This document shows, piece by piece, positions 41,114-48,966 of a stretch of 64,000 nt of DNA. The first letter of the stretch is position 1, and every line of letters starts with the position of its first letter. The DNA lies in NCBI GenBank assembly GCA_003140835.1, contig PLLA01000122.1:635-64634 (forward strand), given 5' to 3'. A model generated the notes under the pieces. The model saw only the letters and a program-made list of their open reading frames with translations. It was not told the DNA's origin and did not search any database. This DNA is from Candidatus Tumulicola scandinaviensis. Its GTDB lineage: Bacteria; Vulcanimicrobiota; Vulcanimicrobiia; Vulcanimicrobiales; Vulcanimicrobiaceae. The position numbers and the translations under genes were made by a program.

Positions 41114-42651
41114 TGCTTTTCGACCGTCCGCTTCAGCGGAAGAACGGCGCGTAGCTCGGTTCCGTAACCGGGCCTCGACCGCAGCGTTACGCCGGCAGCC
41201 AACGTGCTGACGAGAAAGATTCCGCGGCCGGTTTCGCTGAGGACGTCGTCCGGAAGCTTCGCATCGAAGTATTCCAGACCCGGTCCAGTGTCGCGCACGG
41301 TAAGGATCGGACTTTCCAGCAGCCACTCCACTCGAACTTCGACCAAACCGGGAGCGTGCTGAACCGTGTTTGCGAAGATTTCCCCGATAACGAGCTCGAC
41401 TTCAAAAAGATTCGGAGCGTGGGCGGCCATCGTGCGGAAGTAGGCCATCACTTCTCGTCGCGAAGCTTGCGCAGTATGCGCGCTACTGGAGTGGAACCTC
41501 CATACCTTTTCGAGTGGAAGCGGCTCTGCGTGGCGGTCACCGGTTTGCACTTGAGAGAACTGCAGCAAAAGCAGCGCTGCGTCGTCGGTCGGCTGCCGAT
41601 CGTCGAACACGATTTCCTGAACGGCTTTTGCGGGGCGCGCGATGCTGGTATCGCCGACCAGCAGCGATAGCGCGGTTGCGAGTTTTTGCTCAACCGTGGC
41701 TGCGTCGCGAGTGAACTCGGTCATTCCGTCGGTATACAGCGCGACCACCGTATCCGGGGCGATCGAAACGGTGTGCGTCTGAGGATCGAGGTCGAAGCCT
41801 ATGCCCAACGGTGGGTCGCCGAACGGCAACAACTCGGCAGGCTGATATTTCGTACGCGCGATGAGCGGCGGCGGGTGGCCGGCGACGGCGTACTGCATCG
41901 TGGAGTGCGTCGCATCGATGGTGCCGACGATTGCCGTGACCATCGTTCCCGGTTCCTGATGGGCGAGAATCCGATCGGCCTCTTTGAGGATCGTGGCGGG
42001 ATCGTCGCCGCGCCACGCGAGGGTAAAAATGGCTTGTCTGAGCCGCCCCACCGTGATGGAAGCCGCAAGGCCGTGGCCGGCAACGTCGCCGATGGAGAAA
42101 ACCAACCTTCCGTCGGGCAGTTCGAACGCGTCGTACCAGTCGCCGCCGATCAGCGCGTCGGTTTCGGCGGGCAAATACACGGCGTCGAGCCGCAGATCGG
42201 AGTATTGCGGAAGCGATCGCGGAAGAAAGATTTCGTGGAGCGTCTCGGCGATGCGTTTGCTGCGCTCCGCCGTGAATTTTTGCGCGTCGATATCGACGAC
42301 GCTGCCGTACCAGCGTAATACGTCGCCGCCTTCGTCGCAGAACGGCTCCGCGCGGGCGAGGAACCAGTGAAACGAGCCGTCGTGCTTGCGCAGACGCAAC
42401 TCCATCTCAAAGGGCGCGCCGGTCGCGATGGAGTGCGGCCACTTCCGCATGACCTCGAGAAAGTCGTCCGGATGGTGGACGGCTTGCCAGCCCCAGCCGG
42501 CGGCATCGTCGACCGTTTGGCCGGTGTACTCGTACCACCGCCGGCTATACCAGTCGATCCAGCCGTCGGCGCCGGCGCTCCAGACGATGACGGGAACCGA
42601 TTCCGCCAGGGCCCGGAGTTGGGCGTCGGCTCTGACCCATTTCGGATCCAA
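41095..42651 (-). CDS. PAS-SpoIIE phosphatase-HATPase regulator of an anti-sigma type switch
   Basis: The product has 518 residues. A PAS domain (about 10-125; SVPVIVWSAGADGWIDWYSR) is followed by a PP2C/SpoIIE phosphatase (about 150-360; GGDWYDAFELPDGRLVFSIG, GDVAGHGLAAS, ALYTDGMTEF) and a GHKL ATPase of RsbW type (about 390-510; VIGEIFANTVQHAPG, DTGPGLEYFD, GRGIFLVSTLA). Metal-binding Asp residues and the ATPase N, G1 and G2 boxes are intact. Such proteins both phosphorylate and dephosphorylate anti-anti-sigma factors in partner-switching stress control. No STAS or sigma gene is in the window. The TTG start has AAGG upstream. Confidence 0.9.
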   Translation of the reverse strand: MDPKWVRADAQLRALAESVPVIVWSAGADGWIDWYSRRWYEYTGQTVDDAAGWGWQAVHHPDDFLEVMRKWPHSIATGAPFEMELRLRKHDGSFHWFLARAEPFCDEGGDVLRWYGSVVDIDAQKFTAERSKRIAETLHEIFLPRSLPQYSDLRLDAVYLPAETDALIGGDWYDAFELPDGRLVFSIGDVAGHGLAASITVGRLRQAIFTLAWRGDDPATILKEADRILAHQEPGTMVTAIVGTIDATHSTMQYAVAGHPPPLIARTKYQPAELLPFGDPPLGIGFDLDPQTHTVSIAPDTVVALYTDGMTEFTRDAATVEQKLATALSLLVGDTSIARPAKAVQEIVFDDRQPTDDAALLLLQFSQVQTGDRHAEPLPLEKVWRFHSSSAHTAQASRREVMAYFRTMAAHAPNLFEVELVIGEIFANTVQHAPGLVEVRVEWLLESPILTVRDTGPGLEYFDAKLPDDVLSETGRGIFLVSTLAAGVTLRSRPGYGTELRAVLPLKRTVEKHQAQPS

Positions 42652-42779
42652 CGGGCCTTGTGGAGAAGCGATGCGGCGGTACCTCCCGGCGTGCAGCGAT
42701 AGTGTGCCCGCGGCGGCGTGGGCCTAACGGCCCATTTCGCATGCGGAAACAATTGCATGCTCCGGCGCGTAACGAGCGC

Positions 42780-44648
42780 ATGAACTTCTTTCGAACGCTC
42801 GGTGCGCTGATCGCGTGCGCCGGCGGCTTTGCCGCCTTTCCTCTCCCTTCGCCGGCGGCGGCGCCGGATCGCGTCGCCCAGGTCTTGACCGCGGCCCGCG
42901 CCGCGCTCGGCGGCCCCGCCCTCGAGCGCGTCAAGACGCTCGAACTGCGAGGGACGGCGACGATCGGTGGAATCTCTGGAACGGCCGGTTCGTGGGAAGA
43001 GGTTGGCGGCGTTCGGTTTTCCGAGTCGTACGATACCCCGCCGCTAGGCGGCGACGGATACGACGGAACCGACGTTTGGAACCGCGACGGTTCCGGTCTC
43101 GTTTGGGTCGACGGCGGCCAAACCGGCCGCACGCAAGAGATCAGTCAAGCGTTCGCGAGCAACTACGCACTATGGGGACGCGAACGCGGCGGCGCTGCGG
43201 TCGCATGGATCGGAATCAAAAGTGCGGGTGGTCGCGCGTACGACGTGCTTAGTGTGACCGCCCCGCACGCCGCTCTTCCCTTCGAACTGTGGTTCGATCG
43301 CAGCAGCCATCTGCCGGTACGATTCGTGCAAACGATCGGGAGCACGACAACAGTCACGACGTTCTCGAAGTATCGCGCCTTCGACGGCCTGATGATTCCG
43401 TATGCGAACCACACCGAAAGCAACGACGGGAATAGCAGCGACGTCGCGGTGACCTCCGTAACCGCCAACGCTCCGGAGGCCGCCCGGCATTTCGGCAAGC
43501 CGGCGTCCGACGTGCACGACTTCTCAATTGCCGGCGATGCGCCCAGTACGAGCGTGCCCATCGACCTGGTTGACAATCACGTGTATCTCTCGGTGATGCT
43601 CAACGGTAAGGGTCCGTATCGTTTCATCTACGATACCGGCGGTGCGAACATCGTCGATCCGGCGGTCGCGCAGGAAATAGGCGCGAGCGGCCACGGCTCG
43701 ATTCAAGGCGGCGGGGTTGGCTCGACGACCGAGTCGGTCAGTTTTGCGAAAGTCGATTCAATGCAGATCGGCGCCGCGACGATCAAGGACCAGCTTTTCG
43801 GCGTCGCGCCGACCCGAATGGGCTTTGGCATGTCCGGCGGTCAGCCGGTCGATGGACTCATCGGTTTCGAAGTGCTGTCGCGCTTCGTCACGACGTTCGA
43901 CTACGCGCGAGGCACCGTTGTTTTGGCGATGCCCGGTAACGGTACGTCGCCGCCGCCCGGCAGCGACGTGCTGGCCTTCGTGCTCGATGGCCGGCAACCA
44001 CAGTTTGCCTGCGGCATCGACGGTATCGGTGCGCAGTGCACCCTCGATACCGGTGCGCGCGACTCGATCACGCTTATGGGACCGTTCATTGCGGCGCATC
44101 CCCAAATCGTCCCCGCCACGATGAGCGCCGTCGGCGTCAACGGCTTCGGCTTCGGGGGACCGGCGTTTGGCAAGCTTGGCCGCATCCGGTCGGTGACGTT
44201 CGGCAGCTTTACGGTAACCAACGTGGTCGGCGACTTTACGACGCAACAGAAAGGGGCGCTGGCCGTGCCCTTCATCGCCGCCAACGTCGGCGGCAATATT
44301 TGGAAACGCGTCACGCTAACGCTCGACTATGGCAAGCAGACGATGACGCTGACGCCGAATGCTTCCTACGGCCAACCCGATGCGTACGAGCGCGCCGGCC
44401 TCTTCTTACTTAACCGCGCCGGCAAGTTCGTCGTGCTCGACTCGCGGCCGGGAACTCCCGCCGCCCAAGCCGGAATCGTGAAGGGCGATACCATCACGAC
44501 TATTAACGGCAAGCCCGTTGCCGGCATGAGTCTGCAAGCCGTGCGCGAGCTCATGTACGGAGCTCCCGGTACGACTATTCAGCTGGGTATATCAGGCAAA
44601 GACGGGGCCACCCGCAACGTCGCCCTCACGCTGCAAGACTTCGTGTAG
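42780..44648 (+). CDS. Exported double aspartyl protease (retropepsin-like) with PDZ domain
   Basis: The product has about 622 residues. A signal peptide (to about 27) leads into a beta-rich N-terminal domain of outer-membrane lipoprotein-like type (to about 240). Two retropepsin-like domains follow, with active-site motifs FIYDTGGANIVD and CTLDTGARDSITL. A C-terminal PDZ domain (about 540-620) reads LDSRPGTPAAQAGIVKGDTI. Each DTG contributes one catalytic Asp, so the chain could form a pepsin-like enzyme on its own. It probably acts in the periplasm. MNFF at 42780 is chosen as start because the signal peptide then begins cleanly; 42741 is an alternative. Confidence 0.82.
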   Translation: MNFFRTLGALIACAGGFAAFPLPSPAAAPDRVAQVLTAARAALGGPALERVKTLELRGTATIGGISGTAGSWEEVGGVRFSESYDTPPLGGDGYDGTDVWNRDGSGLVWVDGGQTGRTQEISQAFASNYALWGRERGGAAVAWIGIKSAGGRAYDVLSVTAPHAALPFELWFDRSSHLPVRFVQTIGSTTTVTTFSKYRAFDGLMIPYANHTESNDGNSSDVAVTSVTANAPEAARHFGKPASDVHDFSIAGDAPSTSVPIDLVDNHVYLSVMLNGKGPYRFIYDTGGANIVDPAVAQEIGASGHGSIQGGGVGSTTESVSFAKVDSMQIGAATIKDQLFGVAPTRMGFGMSGGQPVDGLIGFEVLSRFVTTFDYARGTVVLAMPGNGTSPPPGSDVLAFVLDGRQPQFACGIDGIGAQCTLDTGARDSITLMGPFIAAHPQIVPATMSAVGVNGFGFGGPAFGKLGRIRSVTFGSFTVTNVVGDFTTQQKGALAVPFIAANVGGNIWKRVTLTLDYGKQTMTLTPNASYGQPDAYERAGLFLLNRAGKFVVLDSRPGTPAAQAGIVKGDTITTINGKPVAGMSLQAVRELMYGAPGTTIQLGISGKDGATRNVALTLQDFV

Positions 44649-44661
44649 TGCGCCGATCGAA

Positions 44662-45159
44662 TTACTTCAAAAGAGTGATCGTCGGCATACCGACCGGATT
44701 GACGTTGGTCATCGGGTCCCACAGGAGCCACACCTTACCGTAGGTGTCGCTGATGGCAGCGAGCGCCTTGGCGGCCTGATCCGGCGTCATTCCGGGCATC
44801 GTTGCATGAACTTTCGGAATCTCAACCTTGTGGTAGTGCCATACCGCTTGTTCGGCCGGCGTGAACGACGCGTACACCTTCGGCGATACGATCGTTTCGA
44901 CGGCGACCAGATGCGCGTCGGGCGCGTCGCTGTCGTAGATTTGACACTCGACCAATCCGCCGGCGACCGGTTTGCACCAGTGATGGGCGATCTCGGTGGG
45001 GTGAGCGTCGCCGAAATGCCGCTCGGCGTCGATGTGAATCGTCCAGCCGTCGCTGGGACCGGCCGGTGCTGCGGCGAGCGCCCCCGCATGGGACCGCCCC
45101 AGTGTCGCTCCGAGAACGAACGCGAGAATCACGACAGCGGTGAAGAAATACTTCATCAT
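44662..45159 (-). CDS. DUF1264 (OBAP-like) exported protein
   Basis: The product has 165 residues with a signal peptide (to about 25). The DUF1264 core is HIDAERHFGD, EIAHHWCKPVAGGLVECQIY, DAHLVAVETIVSPKVYASF and AVWHYHKVEIP, with conserved histidines. The family is shared with plant oil-body-associated proteins; the molecular role is unknown. The tandem ATGATG start has GGAGGTGA at ideal distance from 45159. It is convergent with the protease gene (13-base gap). Confidence 0.85.
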   Translation of the reverse strand: MMKYFFTAVVILAFVLGATLGRSHAGALAAAPAGPSDGWTIHIDAERHFGDAHPTEIAHHWCKPVAGGLVECQIYDSDAPDAHLVAVETIVSPKVYASFTPAEQAVWHYHKVEIPKVHATMPGMTPDQAAKALAAISDTYGKVWLLWDPMTNVNPVGMPTITLLK

Positions 45160-45340
45160 GGGTTCACCTCCGCAGCAAAAGGCTTCGTTCGGCGCTCCCG
45201 GGTGCCTCTAGCACCGGTAACGTCCGGCAAGGGACGGTTCCGCATCGCCGAGCGGCACAGACTCTGCTGAGGCGCGCGCCCAACGCCGCCGGCTTCGTCG
45301 GACCCGACTGCCGAGCGATGGCGCCATCGCGGCATTTTTC
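45160..45340 (+). terminator. Gene-free stretch ending in a rightward intrinsic terminator (45309-45340)
   Basis: TGCC-GA-GCGATGGCGCCATCGC-GGCA (45309-45334) is a nearly perfect palindrome followed directly by TTTTTCTATT. It looks like an intrinsic terminator reading rightward, yet no rightward gene precedes it: the nearest one ends at 44648 and the DUF1264 gene runs leftward. Bases 45160-45308 contain several GC-rich inverted segments and no convincing reading frame. A small RNA ending here, or insulation of the mur operon, are possibilities. Confidence 0.5.
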
Positions 45341-45366
45341 TATTGGAGGACGAGCCGTGCTTTTGC

Positions 45367-45395
45367 TTGCGTTGGCGCATGGCGGGGCGTATAGT
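45367..45395 (+). promoter_or_regulatory. mraZ promoter (sigma-70 type)
   Basis: TTGCGT (45367-45372) and TATAGT (45390-45395) are separated by exactly 17 bp, the optimum for a housekeeping promoter. The start of mraZ lies about 40 bp downstream. It would drive the whole dcw operon. Confidence 0.65.
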
Positions 45396-45419
45396 GGTGG
45401 GAAGTGGTGACTAATGGTG
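45395..45419 (+). promoter_or_regulatory. Three TGGTG boxes in 10-bp phase: probable MraZ operator
   Basis: TGGTG occurs at 45395, 45405 and 45415, each exactly 10 bp apart, right after the -10 element. MraZ of E. coli binds TGGGN repeats with five-base spacers upstream of its own gene. The spacing here (5+5) and the position match that arrangement, so autorepression of the operon is expected. Confidence 0.7.
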
Positions 45420-45435
45420 CCACAGGGAGGGCTGT

Positions 45436-45879
45436 GTGCACGCGGATCTACCGCGTTTTACCGGGTCGGTCGAACACGCCCTTGACGACAAGGGCAGGCT
45501 TATCGTCCCCGCGCGCTTTCGCGAGCGGCTGGGCGCCGGCTTCGTGCTCACGATCGCTCCACCCGATCCCTGCCTAGCGCTGCTGCCGAGCGTCACCTGG
45601 GCAAATTTCTGCGACCGGCTCGAATCGGCGCCCCGCAAGGACGAAGCGTTTCGCCGGTTCGTGCGCCATCTTTTCGCACATACAGAGGAAGTCGCGTGCG
45701 ACGCCCAAGGGCGATTGGTCATCCCGGCGCCGCTTCGGGCGTACGCAGGCATCGTTCGCGACGTCGTCTCGGTCGGATCGCTGACGCGTGTTGAAGTCTG
45801 GGAGAAGGAGCGCTACCAGGCCCACGCAGCTCCGCAAGGAGAGGTCGCCGACTTCATCGCCGACCTGGGGCTCTATTGA
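45436..45879 (+). CDS. mraZ: Division/cell wall cluster transcription regulator MraZ
   Basis: The product has 147 residues with two AbrB-like halves, each carrying the DxxGR signature (HALDDKGRLIVPARFRERL and CDAQGRLVIPAPLRAY). MraZ forms a ring that binds tandem repeats upstream of the dcw operon and represses it. GGGAGG precedes the GTG start by five bases. The operator boxes described just upstream fit autoregulation. Confidence 0.95.
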   Translation: MHADLPRFTGSVEHALDDKGRLIVPARFRERLGAGFVLTIAPPDPCLALLPSVTWANFCDRLESAPRKDEAFRRFVRHLFAHTEEVACDAQGRLVIPAPLRAYAGIVRDVVSVGSLTRVEVWEKERYQAHAAPQGEVADFIADLGLY

Positions 45880-45894
45880 TGTGGCAGGGCGCAC

Positions 45895-46767
45895 GTGACG
45901 CACGTCCCGGTGCTGCTCGAACCGGCGCTGGAGCTGCTGGCGATCCGGACGGGTGGGGTCTATGTGGATGCCACGTTTGGGGCTGGCGGCCACTCCGCCG
46001 CCATTTTGGAGCGACTGGGCGATGGACGGCTCATCGCCTTGGACGCCGATCCTTCGGCCGCGGCTTGGGCACGCGCGATTCTCGACCCGCGGCTGACCTT
46101 CGTCAACGCGAATTTCAGAGAGCTGGCGCACGTCCTGGATCGTTGCGGGGTGGAGTCGGTCGACGGCGTGCTTTTCGACTTGGGGGTTTCGTCGATGCAG
46201 TTTGACGACGCCGAGCGCGGCTTTTCGGTTGGAAAGACCGCCCCGCTCGACATGCGCATGAATCCGCATTCCGGACGTAGCGCTTACGACGTGCTCGCGA
46301 CCGCGAGCGAGGGCGAACTCGCGGATATCTTCTTCCTCTACGGAGAAGAACGATCGGCACGGCGTATCGCGCACGTTATCGTCGAGCGCCGCTCGGCCGG
46401 CGCGCTGCCGACCACCACGACCGAGTTTGCGTCGCTGGTCTCGGGGATTCTCCATCGCCCGGGACGCCGCGAACGAATCCATCCGGCTACGCGTGTCTTT
46501 CAAGCGTTGCGTATCGCGGTCAACGACGAACTCGATTCGCTGCGCGACGGATTGAACGTTGCGATCGATCGCCTACGCGTCGCGGGGCGCGTCGTCGCGA
46601 TGAGTTTTCATTCGCTCGAGGACCGCATCGTGAAACGCACGTTCCGCGGCGACTCTCGGCTCGAGATTCTCACGAAGAAACCGCTCGTTCCCGGTAACCG
46701 CGAAATGTCAGAAAACCCACGCGCCCGCAGCGTCAAGCTGCGCGCCGCCCGACGGAAGGCCAGTTGA
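45895..46767 (+). CDS. rsmH: 16S rRNA (cytosine-1402-N4)-methyltransferase
   Basis: The product has 290 residues. HVPVLLEPALELL, DATFGAGGHSAAILERL (SAM-binding) and VLFDLGVSSMQFDDAERGFS are followed by the segments THPATRVFQALRI-like and VVAMSFHSLEDRIVK that define RsmH/MraW. It methylates C1402 in the ribosomal P site. The position after mraZ is the conserved dcw order. The GTG start lies 15 bases after the mraZ stop. Confidence 0.97.
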   Translation: MTHVPVLLEPALELLAIRTGGVYVDATFGAGGHSAAILERLGDGRLIALDADPSAAAWARAILDPRLTFVNANFRELAHVLDRCGVESVDGVLFDLGVSSMQFDDAERGFSVGKTAPLDMRMNPHSGRSAYDVLATASEGELADIFFLYGEERSARRIAHVIVERRSAGALPTTTTEFASLVSGILHRPGRRERIHPATRVFQALRIAVNDELDSLRDGLNVAIDRLRVAGRVVAMSFHSLEDRIVKRTFRGDSRLEILTKKPLVPGNREMSENPRARSVKLRAARRKAS

Positions 46768-47219
46768 CTGTGATCCAACCCCGTTGCTTCGATCGCCCGG
46801 TCCGCGTCCGTAATCCCCGCGTTGCTCGCGCCGCAACCCAGCGTCGCATCATGCACAAGTCGCGCGCGCGGTACTCGAACATCACGCGCGTATCGGCGGC
46901 CATCGGTGGGCTATTATTCCTCTTCATGATGTACGTGCTGCTGACGTCCATGTTGACCGGCTTATCGTATGCGGTTGCGAAAGCGGAACACCAGCGAACG
47001 GCAATGCAAGAGGAGACGATGCGCCTCGACGACCGAATTGTGGCGCTGCGTTCCGACGATCGGCTTTCGGTGATAGCGGCGCGCTTGAAGATGATCGAAC
47101 CCGAACGGTTCGCGGTCATCCGGTTAAGCCGCCCGCCAGTGGCTCTCGAGCGTCCGCGTATCGCGCTGCTCTCGTCGCTGGCCGGATTCTTCATCCCTGC
47201 GGTCGCCCAGCAGCGGTAG
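46764..47219 (+). CDS. ftsL: FtsL-like cell division protein
   Basis: The product has 151 residues. A basic cytoplasmic N-terminus (about 45 residues) precedes one membrane helix (GGLLFLFMMYVLLTSMLTGL) and a periplasmic coiled-coil (YAVAKAEHQRTAMQEETMRL). Sequence identity to FtsL is low, as is usual, and the assignment rests on topology and on the slot between rsmH and ftsI. FtsL recruits and activates the FtsW-FtsI synthase with FtsB and FtsQ. The TTG start overlaps the rsmH stop; a GTG two codons later is possible. The C-terminal tail after the coil is hydrophobic. Confidence 0.78.
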   Translation: MTVIQPRCFDRPVRVRNPRVARAATQRRIMHKSRARYSNITRVSAAIGGLLFLFMMYVLLTSMLTGLSYAVAKAEHQRTAMQEETMRLDDRIVALRSDDRLSVIAARLKMIEPERFAVIRLSRPPVALERPRIALLSSLAGFFIPAVAQQR

Positions 47220-47229
47220 CGCTGCGGCG

Positions 47230-48966
47230 ATGCATCAACGAACGTTTGCGCGCGTTTCCCCGGTGCGCGCCAAGCTCGTTTTCTACGCCTGTTTGGCGAT
47301 GGCCGTCTACCTCGTGTGGCGCCTGTACGACGTTCAGGTGCTGCACGGTGCCGTCTACGCGCGCGAGGCACTGGCGCAACGTTCGGACACGATCGAAGTG
47401 TTTGCGCGGCGCGGCAGCATTCTCGATCGTAACGGCAACGTGCTGGTCCGGTCGCTGCCGTCCGAGAGTGTCTACGCGGTACCGCGCGATTTATCGGATC
47501 CCGATGCGACCGCTGCGAAGCTGGAGACGGTTTTTGGGAAGCTCGATCAGTCCACCGTAACGGCGTTACACGATAAGAAGTCGTGGTTCGTCTGGATCGC
47601 GCGCAAGCTCCCGCACGACCAGATCGATCGGGTCCGCGCCCTGAACCTCAACGGCGTCGCGCTCAAAGAAGAGGAAAGCGGACTCCGCGTGGATCCGGCC
47701 GGAAAACTCGCGTCTTCGATACTGGGATTCGTCGGAACCGACGAAAACGGCCTCGACGGCATCGAATATTCGCAGGACGCGTTGCTGCGCGGACGTTCCG
47801 GAAGCGTGGTGCTCGAGACGGACGAATTCGGACGTCCGATTCCGTTCGGTCGCGAGCGCGTCGTGAAGCCCGCCGAGCCCGGCTCGACGTTGGAGCTCAC
47901 GCTCGACTCCTATCTCCAGTTCGTTGCCGAGCGTTCGCTTGCAAAGCAAGTCGCCGCGTTCCACGCGCTCGACGGTACCGCCATCGTCATGGACCCGTGG
48001 ACCGGCGAAGTGCTCGCGCTTGCGAACGAGCCGACCTTCGACCCCAATCGCTTCTGGAAGTTCAACGACGCCCAGCGGCGCGACCGCGCAGTCATGGACG
48101 CGTACGAGCCGGGTTCTACGTTCAAACTCGTGACGGCGGCCGCGGCGCTCGACTCGCACAAAGTCACGCTGGCGACGCGCTTTCCGGCGTACGACCGGCT
48201 GGAAGTGGGCGGGCGAACGATTCACAACGCGGAAGATGGCTTCATGAGCGGTACCGGCGGCAGCGAGACGTTGGCGCAGATCATCGAGTTTTCGCACAAC
48301 GTCGGCGCGGCCGAAGTCGGCATGTCCATCGGAGCGAGAACGTTTTACGCGATGGAGCGCAAAGCGGGCTTCGGCGATCCGACCGGAGTCGGACTTCCGG
48401 GCGAGAATCCCGGCATCGTTCCGGCCCCGAAAGACTGGAGTGCGCCGTCGCTGGCGACGATGTCGTTCGGTCAAGGCGTTTCGGTAACGCCGATTGCGAT
48501 GGCCCGCTACTACAGTGCTATTGCCAACGGCGGCCTCCTGATGCAGCCGCACATCATTCGAGCCATCTACGACCAGCAGGGCCGCAAAGTTCGCAGCATC
48601 GCGCCGCAGGTGGTACGGCGAGTTTTCTCCCGGCAAACGGCCGCCGAGTTGCGTGGATTTCTCCGGCTGGTCGTATTGCACGGTACCGGCGATCCGAGCG
48701 CGCAGATCCCCGGGTACTCGACCGCGGGTAAGACCGGCACCGCCGAGATGGTGGTCGGCGGAGAATACCGCGGCGGATACTACGCCGCATCGTTCATCGG
48801 CATGGTTCCGTACGAGCACCCGCGTTATCTCGTCTACGTAAAGGTCGAGCGGCCCCTTGGGTCCTACTACGGAAGCGTCGTGGCCGCGCCCGCGTTTGCC
48901 GAGATTGCGCGCGCGGCGATGCTGCACGCCGGAGTCTTGCCGACGGCGACGCTCCCGCATGGCTGA
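47230..48966 (+). CDS. ftsI: Peptidoglycan transpeptidase FtsI (PBP3-type)
   Basis: The product has 578 residues. An N-terminal membrane helix (LVFYACLAMAVYLVWRLYDV) is followed by a dimerisation/pedestal domain and a penicillin-binding domain with EPGSTFK (Ser296, Lys299), the SxN motif SHN and the KTGTAE box. It crosslinks septal peptidoglycan and works with FtsW, encoded later in the operon. No PASTA domains are present, which fits a diderm. The murE start lies within its last codons. Confidence 0.97.
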   Translation: MHQRTFARVSPVRAKLVFYACLAMAVYLVWRLYDVQVLHGAVYAREALAQRSDTIEVFARRGSILDRNGNVLVRSLPSESVYAVPRDLSDPDATAAKLETVFGKLDQSTVTALHDKKSWFVWIARKLPHDQIDRVRALNLNGVALKEEESGLRVDPAGKLASSILGFVGTDENGLDGIEYSQDALLRGRSGSVVLETDEFGRPIPFGRERVVKPAEPGSTLELTLDSYLQFVAERSLAKQVAAFHALDGTAIVMDPWTGEVLALANEPTFDPNRFWKFNDAQRRDRAVMDAYEPGSTFKLVTAAAALDSHKVTLATRFPAYDRLEVGGRTIHNAEDGFMSGTGGSETLAQIIEFSHNVGAAEVGMSIGARTFYAMERKAGFGDPTGVGLPGENPGIVPAPKDWSAPSLATMSFGQGVSVTPIAMARYYSAIANGGLLMQPHIIRAIYDQQGRKVRSIAPQVVRRVFSRQTAAELRGFLRLVVLHGTGDPSAQIPGYSTAGKTGTAEMVVGGEYRGGYYAASFIGMVPYEHPRYLVYVKVERPLGSYYGSVVAAPAFAEIARAAMLHAGVLPTATLPHG

